In this document: piece after piece, positions 1 through 7,240 of the stretch
How positions within the stretch are numbered: position 1 is the first letter of the stretch
Layout: each line of letters starts with the position of its first letter
Source of the DNA: UBA6624 sp964343345 [NCBI: uncultured bacterium]
GTDB taxonomy: Bacteria; UBP7; UBA6624
Length of the DNA stretch: 21,270 nucleotides
Direction: 5' to 3'
Assembly: GCA_964343345.1 (NCBI GenBank)
Contig: CAYFJE010000008.1
Span: 1-21,270 of the forward strand
Program-made: the position numbers and the translations under genes
The notes under the pieces: model-generated
Told to the model about the DNA's origin: nothing
What the model saw: only the letters and a program-made list of their open reading frames with translations
Database searches by the model: none

Positions 1-150
1 AGCACCCCAGCTGTCGGGATCCTCATTGTGCCTTTCGGCGTAACCACGAACGGCAGCCTCAACCGAATACATGTGCCTCCTCAAGCCAAAAGAGGGAACC
101 CATTCAACCAGGGTCTTTTCAAGATCATCTCTTTTTGGCGGCCATTCCAT
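1..150 (-). CDS. HD-domain (HDIG-type) phosphohydrolase, N-terminal part only
   Basis: Only the first 50 codons lie in the window; the gene continues past the left edge. The translation contains LRRHMYSVEAAVRGYAER, the N-terminal helix typical of small HD-superfamily hydrolases, in which the His before Met is the first metal ligand; the HD dyad itself would lie just outside. Proteins of this family are metal-dependent phosphohydrolases, often acting on nucleotides, but the substrate cannot be predicted here. I chose the ATG at 148-150. No clear ribosome binding site precedes it, and the frame stays open upstream into the opposite-strand ribF start without another ATG. The gene is divergent from ribF and shares its high G+C content. 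The family call is fairly safe; the exact start is not. Confidence 0.7.
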   Translation of the reverse strand, partial: MEWPPKRDDLEKTLVEWVPSFGLRRHMYSVEAAVRGYAERHNEDPDSWGA

Positions 151-210
151 GCTTGTCGGAATTCTATCAGTGTACCTATCAGGGCAGAAGAAGTTTTCGT
201 AGAATAAATC

Positions 211-1134
211 ATGATGAGAATCTGGAACAACAAGGAAGCGCCAAATGAGGGCCCCTATGCTGTCGCAATAGGGTCTTATGACGGTGTTCACAAGGGACAC
301 CAGGAAATAATCAGGGAAACCTCCAAGAAGGCTGAAAAATCCCTCTTGATCACCTTTTCCCCGCACCCGAACCAACATTTCAACAAAGATGGCTTCAGGG
401 AACTGACATCCCTGATGGAAAAGCTGGAAATACTGAATGGTACCGATTTGACAGACCTGTGGATCTTGAGATTTGACGACAGCCTTGCATCATTGGAGCC
501 AGAGGAATTCCTGACAATGCTATTGGGGCAAATCAATGCATCAAGCGTTTCAGTGGGAAGGGATTTTCGTTTTGGGAAAGGAAGAAAGGGCGGTATCCCC
601 GATTTGGAGAAATGGGCGAAAGGCTCAGGGGCATCACTCCATGTCTTTGACGACATTGAGGAAATGGGGCAGAAGGTGAGCAGCAGCCTGGTGAGAGAGA
701 AGATTGCAAATGGCGAAATGGAGGAGGCAAATCGCCTGCTGGGCAGGAAGTATTCCATTTCCGGGAATGTCGTAAAGGGTTCCGGGCGCGGAGAGGGCAT
801 CGGGTTCCCGACAGCAAACATCAGTTTGGGGGAAGCTGGAAAATTCAAGCAAATGCCTGCATCCGGAGTCTATTCTGCAGAGGTGATGATAAACAGGAAA
901 ACCTACAGGGCCGCAGTGAATTATGGCACCAGGAAGACGTTCAAGGAAACCGAAATGCACCTGGAAGCACATGTTATCGACTTTAAAAAAACCATATATA
1001 ACCAAAAAGTGACATTGTTTCTTGAAAAAAAAATAAGAGAAGAGGTAGAATTCGAAAACATTGAGGAGCTACGCTTACAACTGGGCAGGGATGTCGAGTT
1101 ATGTCGTGGCAATGGAGGAAATTATGAATATTGA
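211..1134 (+). CDS. ribF: Bifunctional riboflavin kinase / FMN adenylyltransferase
   Basis: Cytoplasmic enzyme that phosphorylates riboflavin to FMN and adenylylates FMN to FAD. The N-terminal nucleotidyltransferase domain shows [10 protein letters not shown] at residues 21-30 (usual form GxFDGVHxGH), FSPHP at 49-53 and GRDFRFG at 116-122. The C-terminal kinase domain begins near residue 180 and contains GIGFPTANI at 196-204 and LEAHVIDF further on. The length of 307 residues is normal. ATG occurs at 211 and again at 214, and no strong ribosome binding site distinguishes them. The 3' end runs 11 nt into rpsO, so the two are probably cotranscribed; ribF next to rpsO is a common bacterial order. 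Oddity: by hand count the gene is about 50% G+C up to about position 960 and then drops abruptly to about one third, although the frame stays intact. Function is confident. Confidence 0.93.
   Translation: MMRIWNNKEAPNEGPYAVAIGSYDGVHKGHQEIIRETSKKAEKSLLITFSPHPNQHFNKDGFRELTSLMEKLEILNGTDLTDLWILRFDDSLASLEPEEFLTMLLGQINASSVSVGRDFRFGKGRKGGIPDLEKWAKGSGASLHVFDDIEEMGQKVSSSLVREKIANGEMEEANRLLGRKYSISGNVVKGSGRGEGIGFPTANISLGEAGKFKQMPASGVYSAEVMINRKTYRAAVNYGTRKTFKETEMHLEAHVIDFKKTIYNQKVTLFLEKKIREEVEFENIEELRLQLGRDVELCRGNGGNYEY
1114..1118 (+). promoter_or_regulatory. Ribosome binding site for rpsO
   Basis: GGAGG lies five bases before the ATG at 1124, inside the last codons of ribF. It decides the rpsO start: the frame is open further upstream, with ATGs at 1061, 1091 and 1112, but only the 1124 start has this spacing and gives the standard 89-residue S15. 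Confidence 0.85.
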
Positions 1135-1393
1135 AGCAAAAATAAAGTCAAAGATAATCAAAGACTTTGCAATCAAGAAAGGAGATACAGGCAGTCCTGA
1201 AGTGCAGATAGCATTGCTAACCTACAGGATAAATCAACTGACTGATCACCTTAAAGACAACCGAAAAGACAACCACAGCAAGAAAGGTTTCTTAGCGATG
1301 ATTCAGAAGAGAAGAGATCTGCTTGATTATCTCAAGAGAAAAAACGTCTCAAGATACGAAACACTTATCAAGACTCTTGGGTTGAGGAAATAG
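1124..1393 (+). CDS. rpsO: 30S ribosomal protein S15
   Basis: Primary 16S rRNA-binding protein of the small-subunit platform; it also contacts 23S rRNA in an intersubunit bridge. The 89-residue translation matches the usual bacterial length. It contains the conserved [11 protein letters not shown] at residues 21-31, the LTDHLKDN and KDNHSKKGF region in the middle, and the RRDLLDYLK helix before the C-terminus. Translation starts within the end of ribF (11-nt overlap) from a strong GGAGG, so coupling to ribF translation is likely. rplY follows two bases after the stop. In Escherichia coli S15 represses its own translation by binding its leader; I see no comparable leader here because the start is embedded in ribF. 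Confidence 0.97.
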   Translation: MNIEAKIKSKIIKDFAIKKGDTGSPEVQIALLTYRINQLTDHLKDNRKDNHSKKGFLAMIQKRRDLLDYLKRKNVSRYETLIKTLGLRK

Positions 1394-1395
1394 TT

Positions 1396-1935
1396 ATGAG
1401 TAACAAGATATCAATTAAATCTAGAAAAGGTAGCGGAAAATCCGCTTTGAGGAAGTTGAGAAAAGAGGGTTCTGTCCCTGGTGTACTGTATGGGAAAGAC
1501 ACTGAATCAATTACCTTTGAAGCTGGCAAGGAAAATGTTATGACAGCACTGAAAAACATCTATAAAACAACTCAGGTTGTTGAGGTTGAATTGGATGGTA
1601 AAAACAAAGGTACAGCTGTTTTTAACGAAATCCAAAACCATTATTTCGATGGAAAATTGCAACATGTTGACTTGTGGCTTGTAAAACCTGAAGAGGTTAT
1701 AACCAAAAAGGTTTTCTTGCTCCCTTCAGGGGAATGGGATCTTCAAAGGTCAAAAGGTTTCTATATGGAAGTCAAAGCCATCAAGCTTACGGGACCGGCT
1801 GGAATAATGCCTGGGACTATTAAATTCTCTACTACAGGGTTGAAAGAGGGTGATAAACTCAGAATCAAAGATCTGTCAATCCCAGATGGTATAGAGATAG
1901 CCCAACATGGAAACACAGTAATCTGTCGTCAGTAA
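1396..1935 (+). CDS. rplY: 50S ribosomal protein L25, long CTC/TL5 form
   Basis: Binds 5S rRNA in the large subunit. At 179 residues it is the two-domain CTC/TL5 type rather than the short E. coli L25. The N-terminal L25 domain (about residues 1-93) shows the basic start, ALRKLRKEGSVPGVLYG at 17-33 and the QHVDL motif near 89-93. The C-terminal beta-rich TL5 domain (about 95-179) includes the GPAGIMPG and LKEGDKLRIKDLSIPDG stretches typical of that domain. The ATG follows the rpsO stop by two bases, with GAGGAAA at 1384-1390 as ribosome binding site inside the rpsO end. pth follows directly, as in many bacteria. There is no truncation. Confidence 0.95.
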   Translation: MSNKISIKSRKGSGKSALRKLRKEGSVPGVLYGKDTESITFEAGKENVMTALKNIYKTTQVVEVELDGKNKGTAVFNEIQNHYFDGKLQHVDLWLVKPEEVITKKVFLLPSGEWDLQRSKGFYMEVKAIKLTGPAGIMPGTIKFSTTGLKEGDKLRIKDLSIPDGIEIAQHGNTVICRQ

Positions 1936-1946
1936 GATTTCTAATA

Positions 1947-2483
1947 GTGGCTCTCGGTAATCCGGGAGATAGATATCAGGAAACAAGGCACAATGCTGGA
2001 TTTCGAGCATTAGATAAGTTTAGGGAAAAATTTGGGTATCCTGACTGGTCCAAAATAAAGTATGGTTTTTTCGGAATCAAGAAAATAAACGGTCTTTCCG
2101 CAAAAAAAAACGGAATCATGTTATTCAAGCCTTCTACTTTCATGAACTTGTCGGGTTCGGCTATTTTGAGGATAAAGAATTATCTAAAAATTGAAAACAA
2201 AAACATCCTGATTCTTCTTGATGATATCAACTTTGAACAAGGTACAGTCAAATTCCGAGAAAAGGGAAGTGCAGGTGGCCACAATGGGATGAAAGACACC
2301 ATCTTGAAACTGAGAACAAAAGAATTGGCGAGAATCAAGATTGGTGTTGGTAAATTTAAAAATCAAGAAGATCTCTCGAGGTATGTTCTGTCAAAACTTT
2401 CAAAAAAAGAACTTGAAAAAGAACAGGAATGCTTTGAAGATATTTTTGAAATGATTGATTCTTTTACTGCTGAAAAGAAGTAA
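1947..2483 (+). CDS. pth: Peptidyl-tRNA hydrolase; start codon uncertain
   Basis: Releases tRNA from prematurely dropped peptidyl-tRNA. Expected motifs are present: LGNPG (residues 3-7 from the GTG at 1947), the catalytic His in RHNAGF (His15), the LDD aspartates near 92-93, and GGHNG around 110-114. Oddity: the family normally begins with about five residues forming the first beta strand (an LIV stretch before the Gly-Asn-Pro-Gly loop). Here the bases just upstream encode RFLIV in frame, so that strand is present in the DNA, but no ATG, GTG or TTG precedes it; the first standard start is the GTG after it. Either a rare start (ATA at 1944 or CTG at 1923) is used, the strand is lost, or a base is misread near the rplY stop. 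No ribosome binding site is evident. The function is clear; the 5' end is not. Confidence 0.88.
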   Translation: MALGNPGDRYQETRHNAGFRALDKFREKFGYPDWSKIKYGFFGIKKINGLSAKKNGIMLFKPSTFMNLSGSAILRIKNYLKIENKNILILLDDINFEQGTVKFREKGSAGGHNGMKDTILKLRTKELARIKIGVGKFKNQEDLSRYVLSKLSKKELEKEQECFEDIFEMIDSFTAEKK

Positions 2484-2492
2484 AATCCAAAC

Positions 2493-2515
2493 TAAATATT
2501 ATTAAATAATATTTA
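2493..2515. repeat. Perfect AT-only palindrome (11-1-11) upstream of the transketolase genes
   Basis: In the 35-nt gap between pth and the transketolase N-terminal gene, TAAATATTATT at 2493-2503 is followed by one A and then its exact reverse complement at 2505-2515. It is made only of A and T, so a hairpin would be weak and it has no G+C stem of a normal terminator. It could be a repressor site, an AT-rich promoter element or a chance product of base composition. It ends three bases before the GTG at 2519. Confidence 0.5.
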
Positions 2516-2518
2516 TAG

Positions 2519-3388
2519 GTGCTAGAATATCATCCCATAATGATTGCAAGTATGGGCTCCAACATCAACGAAAACCCTAAAGAAAATCAAACCCAAGAAA
2601 TGGCAAAAAAATGCCGAAGTCACATCCTCAAAATGACATCAAAAGCTAACTCCGGACATCCTGGAGGATCTCTATCTGCAATAGATATATTGGTATGCCT
2701 GTATGCAACAAGACTAAGGGTTGATCCCAAAAATCCTGAATGGGAAGACAGGGATAGGTTTGTGATGAGTAAAGGACATGCAAGTCCCGGAATGTATGCA
2801 GCTCTTAGAGAAATGGATTTCATCACAGATGAAGATATGGACAATTTTCGACAAATGGGAGGAATTTGCCAAGGGCATGTTGATAGCAAGTGGACTCCTG
2901 GTGTAGATTTTTCTGCTGGATCTTTGGGGATGGGTCTATCTTTCGGTATTGGTTGTGCACTTGCAGGAAAAATGGAAAAATCAAATCGTACTGTTTTTGT
3001 TTTAATTGGGGACGGCGAGATTCAAGAGGGACAGGTTTGGGAAGCAGCAATGTCTGCATCGAACTTCAATCTCGGTAACCTAAAAGTATTTTTGGACAAC
3101 AACGGTATACAAAATGATGATTTCTGCGATAACCAAATGCTAATGGGTGATATATCAAAAAAATGGGAAGCTTTTGGTTGGGAAGTGAAAAAAATAGATG
3201 GACATTGTCATTCAGAAATAATGGACAGTATTTCCTGGCTTGATTCTGTGAAAGATAAGCCTGCAATAGTTATTGCAAAAACGGTAAAAGGAAAAGGTGT
3301 TAGTTTTATGGAAAACAACCCTGCATTTCATGGTGCTGCTGCAAATAAAGAACAACTAAAACAAGCCTTGGAGGAGATAAACGGATGA
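2519..3388 (+). CDS. Transketolase, N-terminal (TPP-binding) subunit
   Basis: One half of a two-subunit transketolase, which moves two-carbon units between sugar phosphates in the non-oxidative pentose phosphate pathway. Visible motifs are SGHPGGSLSA at residues 45-54, SKGHASPG at 84-91, and the thiamine diphosphate signature starting with GDG at 164-166 and ending with NN at 194-195. The 289-residue length fits the N-terminal half; the pyrimidine-binding half is the next gene. The start is uncertain: GTG 2519 gives the longest product, while ATGs at 2540, 2552 and 2600 are alternatives, and none has a clear ribosome binding site. Family members usually begin about 30-40 residues closer to the conserved domain, so a shorter product is possible. 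The 3' end overlaps the next gene by ATGA. Confidence 0.9.
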   Translation: MLEYHPIMIASMGSNINENPKENQTQEMAKKCRSHILKMTSKANSGHPGGSLSAIDILVCLYATRLRVDPKNPEWEDRDRFVMSKGHASPGMYAALREMDFITDEDMDNFRQMGGICQGHVDSKWTPGVDFSAGSLGMGLSFGIGCALAGKMEKSNRTVFVLIGDGEIQEGQVWEAAMSASNFNLGNLKVFLDNNGIQNDDFCDNQMLMGDISKKWEAFGWEVKKIDGHCHSEIMDSISWLDSVKDKPAIVIAKTVKGKGVSFMENNPAFHGAAANKEQLKQALEEING

Positions 3389-4320
3389 ATCTAGCTGCTC
3401 CTAGAGATGGATATGGAAATGCTCTTCTTAGACTTGCAGAAAATCAAAAAGTTGTAGTCTTGGAAGCTGATTTGGGAAAATCAACAAAAAGTTGTTGGTT
3501 CAGAAAAGAACATCCTGAAAGAACTTTTTGTGTAGGTATATCAGAACAAAACATGGTTTTAGTGGCTGCTGGTTTTGCATCTTCTGGGTACATTCCTTTT
3601 GCAAGCACTTTTGCAATATTTAGCGAACGAGCTTTTGAGCAAATGAGGAATGGGGTTTGTCGTCCTGAATTGAATGTTCATCTTTGCGGAAGCCATGGCG
3701 GAATGCATACAGGAGAAGATGGAAGTTCTGCACAGTCTGTTGAAGATTTAGCAATTTTTAGATCATTACCAAATATCACCGTAATTCATCCTGCAGATGA
3801 TATTTCTGCTGAAGAACTGACAGTTCAGCTAGCCTTTCACGAAAACCCTTCCTACATGAGAACAACGAGAAATAAAATTCCGAGGCTCTATGAAGGGAAA
3901 AAAGATCAAATAAAAATAGGAAAAGGTATCGTTCATAGAGATGGAAACGATGCTGTTATATTTGCTTGTGGAATTATGGTTTCAAGATCTATTGAAGCAG
4001 CTGAAATATTAGAAAAAGAAGGGATAAAAACTACAGTAATTGACATGCATACACTCAAACCGCTAGATGAACAACTGGTAATTGAAAAAGCGAAATTATG
4101 CGGTTGTGCAGTAACTGTCGAAGATCATTCGGTGATAGGGGGTTTGGCTGGAGCTGTTTCAGAATGTTTAGGAAAAGAGTTTCCAATTCCAATAGAAAAT
4201 GTAGGTGTGAAAGACAAATACGGACAATCCGGAAAACCCGAAGAATTGATGAGCCTTATGGGTTTAACTGTTGACAAAATTGTTGAATCGACAAAAAAAT
4301 CAATATCAAGGAGAAATTAA
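3385..4320 (+). CDS. Transketolase, C-terminal subunit
   Basis: The partner half of the split transketolase, carrying the pyrimidine-binding and C-terminal domains. Conserved elements include EADLGKSTK at residues 27-35, GISEQNM at 51-57 (Glu54 is the glutamate that activates the cofactor), FASTFAIFSERAFEQ soon after, and GSHGGMHTGEDG followed by the QSVED segment. The C-terminal transketolase fold contains VIDMHTLKPLD and VEDHSVIGGLAG. At 311 residues the length fits. The ATG overlaps the stop of the N-terminal half (ATGA), with GGAGG about ten bases upstream, so the subunits are probably made in equal amounts. Split transketolases are common in archaea and many bacteria; the motifs do not separate true transketolase from the closely related DXP-synthase halves, but the TKT-like N-terminal partner favours transketolase. 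Confidence 0.92.
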   Translation: MNLAAPRDGYGNALLRLAENQKVVVLEADLGKSTKSCWFRKEHPERTFCVGISEQNMVLVAAGFASSGYIPFASTFAIFSERAFEQMRNGVCRPELNVHLCGSHGGMHTGEDGSSAQSVEDLAIFRSLPNITVIHPADDISAEELTVQLAFHENPSYMRTTRNKIPRLYEGKKDQIKIGKGIVHRDGNDAVIFACGIMVSRSIEAAEILEKEGIKTTVIDMHTLKPLDEQLVIEKAKLCGCAVTVEDHSVIGGLAGAVSECLGKEFPIPIENVGVKDKYGQSGKPEELMSLMGLTVDKIVESTKKSISRRN

Positions 4321-4321
4321 T

Positions 4322-4981
4322 ATGGATTTTTATTTAGATACTGCAGACATAAATCAAATTAAGGAAATAGACAAATGGGGAATACTGCGTGGAGTAACTA
4401 CAAACCCAAGCATAATAGCAAAAACTGGTAGAGATTATCAAGAAGCTGTTTCGGAGGTTTTAGCAATTATGGGCAACAGACCTGTTTCGGTAGAGACGCT
4501 AAAAGATGATGCGGAAGTGATTGTTGAACAAGGAAAAAAATACCGAGAATGGGGAAATAATGTTGTTGTTAAAGTTGCAACCACTGAAGAAGGCTTAAAA
4601 GCACTTTCCGAACTTAGAAAACTAGGAATCCCGACAAATGCAACTTTGATATTTTCGTTGAATCAAGGAATATTAGCTGCCGAAGCAGGAGCAAATTACA
4701 TATCTCCGTTTGTAGGAAGACTTGATGATATCGGAGCGGACGGTATTGGTTTAGTCGAAGATTGTGTAAATTATGTTGAGGAAAATGGACTGGATTGCAA
4801 AATCATTTCAGCAAGTTTGAGATCTCCACAACATCTTGAAGAATCTGCAAAGGTCGGTGCGCATATAGCAACATGTCCATATTCCCTTTTGACAAAAGCT
4901 TTGAAACACCCTCTAAACGACATTGGCTTAAAAGCATTTTTAGACGATTGGGAAAAAGCAAAGAAGAAATTAAAAAAATGA
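4322..4981 (+). CDS. Transaldolase of the FSA/TalC family
   Basis: Small class I aldolase-fold enzyme that transfers dihydroxyacetone units in the pentose phosphate pathway, or acts as fructose-6-phosphate aldolase in some members. The 219-residue length matches this short family, not the roughly 320-residue TalB type. It shows FYLDTADI at residues 3-10, GVTTNPSII at 24-32, the Schiff-base lysine in VVVKVATT (Lys84), TNATLIFS and ISPFVGRLDD, and ends with an amphipathic tail. The residue after KV is Ala, where most relatives have Pro. The start is fixed by AAGGAG at 4308-4313, eight bases before the ATG, inside the end of the transketolase gene. The stop overlaps the pyrG start by ATGA. Position beside both transketolase halves supports a transaldolase role rather than a stand-alone aldolase. 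Confidence 0.92.
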   Translation: MDFYLDTADINQIKEIDKWGILRGVTTNPSIIAKTGRDYQEAVSEVLAIMGNRPVSVETLKDDAEVIVEQGKKYREWGNNVVVKVATTEEGLKALSELRKLGIPTNATLIFSLNQGILAAEAGANYISPFVGRLDDIGADGIGLVEDCVNYVEENGLDCKIISASLRSPQHLEESAKVGAHIATCPYSLLTKALKHPLNDIGLKAFLDDWEKAKKKLKK

Positions 4982-6591
4982 AGTACATATTTATAACTGG
5001 TGGAAACCTATCAGCCCTTGGAAAGGGAATAACATCAGCAACAATAGGCTCTCTCTTAAAGGCCCGAAATTGGAATGTTTCAGTGGTAAAAGTTGATCCT
5101 TACTTAAATGTTGATGCAGGAACGATGAGTCCGTATCAACATGGGGAAGTTTATGTAACCAAAGATGGGGCTGAAACAGATCTTGATTTAGGTCATTATG
5201 AAAGGTTTTTAGATATAAACCTGGAACAAAAAAACAACATAACTGCTGGAAGAGTTTACAAGAGAGTTCTGGAGAAAGAAAGACGTGGAGAATATTTGGG
5301 AGCCACGGTTCAAGTTATCCCCCATGTAATAAATGAAATTAAATCATTAATAAAAGAAGCTGGGATGAATCATGAGATTTTATTGGTAGAACTTGGTGGA
5401 ACTGTAGGAGATATAGAAAGTTCTGCATTCCTGGAAGCAATAAGGCAATTCAAAAAAGATGAAGGAAGTGAAAATGTAGCATATATACATCTCTCATATT
5501 TGCCTTATGTAGAAACAGCAGGTGAAATAAAAACAAAACTAACACAACAAACTGTAAGGGAATTAAGGGGTGCTGGGATTCAACCAGATATCATCATAAC
5601 GAGAACAACAAAACCAATCAACAACTCTGTTAGAGAAAAGATCGCATTGTTTTGTGATGTCCCGAAAAATGCAGTTATACAAGGAATTGATACAGATAGC
5701 ATCTACAGAATACCTTTGCTTTTTGAAGGGGAAGGACTCCCTCAGATATTAGAAAAAAGGCTTGGCCTTGAACAAAGAACTCCGAAATTAGAGAAATGGG
5801 CAAATTATGTTGAAACCGTTGTCGCTGCAGAAAAAGAAATAAACATCGGCATAGTTGGAAAATATGTAACATTAGAAGATGCTTATAAATCAGTTTATCA
5901 AGCATTGGTTCATGCAGCTGCTTCAGAAAACCACAGAGTAAAAATTAAATGGATAAACTCTTCATCAATAAAAAACCAAAAAGATGCGAAGTCTAATTTA
6001 AGTGATTTAGATGGAGTGGTTGTTCCGGGAGGCTTTGATAGCCGTGGAATGGAAGGGAAAATACAAACTTCTCAATGGTGTAGAGAAAATAAAATTCCTT
6101 ATTTAGGACTTTGTTTGGGTCTTCAGGTGATGGTTATCGAATTTGCGAGAAATGTTTGTAATTTAAAAGATGCGAACAGCACTGAAGCAGATCTAAAAAC
6201 TCCATTCCCTGTAATCGACCTTCTAGAAGAACAAGAAATGATCAGATACAAAGGAGGGACGATGCGTTTAGGAAATTACCCTGCTTCTATCAAAGAGGGG
6301 ACATTGGCAAAATCTCTTTACGAAAAAAATACTGTAAATGAACGTCATAGGCACAGATGGGAAGTAAACAATAATTGGAAATCGCAAATGGAAGATGAAG
6401 GAATGGTTTTTAGTGGACTTTCTCCTGATGGTTTTCTTGTGGAAATTGCAGAAATAAAAAATCACCCATTCATGATAGCAAGTCAATTCCATCCGGAATT
6501 CACAAGTAGACCTTTAAGGCCAAACCCGTTGTTTAAAGGACTTTGTAAAGCTTCTATAAAAAACAAGAAAAAAATAAAAAAACTAAATTAA
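4978..6591 (+). CDS. pyrG: CTP synthase (glutamine hydrolysing)
   Basis: Converts UTP, ATP and glutamine to CTP. The 537-residue protein has an amidoligase domain (about residues 1-265) with GGNLSALGKGI at 8-18, VDPYLNVDAGTMSPYQHGE at 39-57 and the GAETDLDLGHYERF segment. The class I glutaminase domain (about 287-525) has the nucleophile Cys379 in LCLGLQ, and His505 and Glu507 in SQFHPEF. RHRHRWEVN at 456-464 is also family-typical. Most relatives read GGVVSSLGKG in the ATP loop; here it is GGNLSALGKG, with the key lysine (Lys16) kept. The ATG overlaps the transaldolase stop (ATGA). A lysine-rich tail ends the protein, and its last 9 bases overlap the stop end of the opposite-strand exonuclease gene. 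Confidence 0.97.
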   Translation: MKYIFITGGNLSALGKGITSATIGSLLKARNWNVSVVKVDPYLNVDAGTMSPYQHGEVYVTKDGAETDLDLGHYERFLDINLEQKNNITAGRVYKRVLEKERRGEYLGATVQVIPHVINEIKSLIKEAGMNHEILLVELGGTVGDIESSAFLEAIRQFKKDEGSENVAYIHLSYLPYVETAGEIKTKLTQQTVRELRGAGIQPDIIITRTTKPINNSVREKIALFCDVPKNAVIQGIDTDSIYRIPLLFEGEGLPQILEKRLGLEQRTPKLEKWANYVETVVAAEKEINIGIVGKYVTLEDAYKSVYQALVHAAASENHRVKIKWINSSSIKNQKDAKSNLSDLDGVVVPGGFDSRGMEGKIQTSQWCRENKIPYLGLCLGLQVMVIEFARNVCNLKDANSTEADLKTPFPVIDLLEEQEMIRYKGGTMRLGNYPASIKEGTLAKSLYEKNTVNERHRHRWEVNNNWKSQMEDEGMVFSGLSPDGFLVEIAEIKNHPFMIASQFHPEFTSRPLRPNPLFKGLCKASIKNKKKIKKLN

Positions 6592-7182
6592 ATTTTTATT
6601 TTTTAACTCAAAAAAACAACGAGCTGTAGCCTCAACATCAACAAGAGCATCGTGAGCCCCTTCGAATTCTTTTTGAAATAAATGCCTATGCAACTCTGAA
6701 AGACTCGGCCATTTATATAAACCTCCCCATGATTTTGTATTTGGTATTTGACAAATGTCAGTTGTTGTTTTCATAGTACAAAGTAAGTTTTTTGGTAAAC
6801 TTAAATCCATACCAACTCGTATAAAAGCAATTTCTAAAATTTTCAAATCAAAATCGATGTTATGAGCAATGAGGGTTTTGGAAGATTTTAATAAATTACT
6901 GAATTTCGAAATAACTTCATGGATGTTCTTCCCCTCGCTTACGGCTCTGGCTTGTGTGATCCTGTGTATTTTAGCTGTCTCTTCAGGAATGATCCAGGAA
7001 ATTTCTTTTTTGAGAATTCTTCCTTGAGGGTAAATTATTTCACAAAAACTTTCGATTTTGTTGAATTCTTTATCATAAAGAATTGCAGCAAGTTGGACAA
7101 GATGTGGCTGGGATGAACTGTTAAGCGGTTCTTTTTTTCTAGGAAAACCTGTTGTCTCTGTATCAAAAAATAGATAAGCCAT
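6583..7182 (-). CDS. DnaQ-like 3'-5' exonuclease (DEDDh family)
   Basis: A 199-residue protein with the complete exonuclease signature: DTET at residues 7-10 (Asp7 and Glu9 bind metal), HNIDFD at 107-112 for ExoII, and HDALVD at 177-182 giving the ExoIII His177 and Asp182. This is the fold of the DNA polymerase III epsilon subunit and of RNase T/oligoribonuclease-like enzymes. A stand-alone protein of this size could be a proofreading subunit, a repair exonuclease or an RNase; the sequence does not decide. The gene is single, divergent from the dihydroorotase gene (58-nt gap) and convergent with pyrG, overlapping its 3' end by 9 nt. I see no clamp-binding motif that I trust. Confidence 0.85.
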   Translation of the reverse strand: MAYLFFDTETTGFPRKKEPLNSSSQPHLVQLAAILYDKEFNKIESFCEIIYPQGRILKKEISWIIPEETAKIHRITQARAVSEGKNIHEVISKFSNLLKSSKTLIAHNIDFDLKILEIAFIRVGMDLSLPKNLLCTMKTTTDICQIPNTKSWGGLYKWPSLSELHRHLFQKEFEGAHDALVDVEATARCFFELKNKNLI

Positions 7183-7240
7183 TGTTTAAGTCATTTTATT
7201 ACCTACAGCCACCTAATAAACTGTCAATAGAATTGAAAGA

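Noticed and set aside
1-207. Open plus-strand frame from base 1 to a stop at about 207
   Set aside because: The translation has no recognisable motif, whereas the minus strand gives a clear HD-domain N-terminus; it is the shadow of that gene.
7222-7227. Perfect minus-strand TTGACA between the exonuclease and dihydroorotase genes
   Set aside because: The nearest TATAAT-like box (TAATAA) is about 20 bases away, outside normal spacing, so I do not call a promoter.
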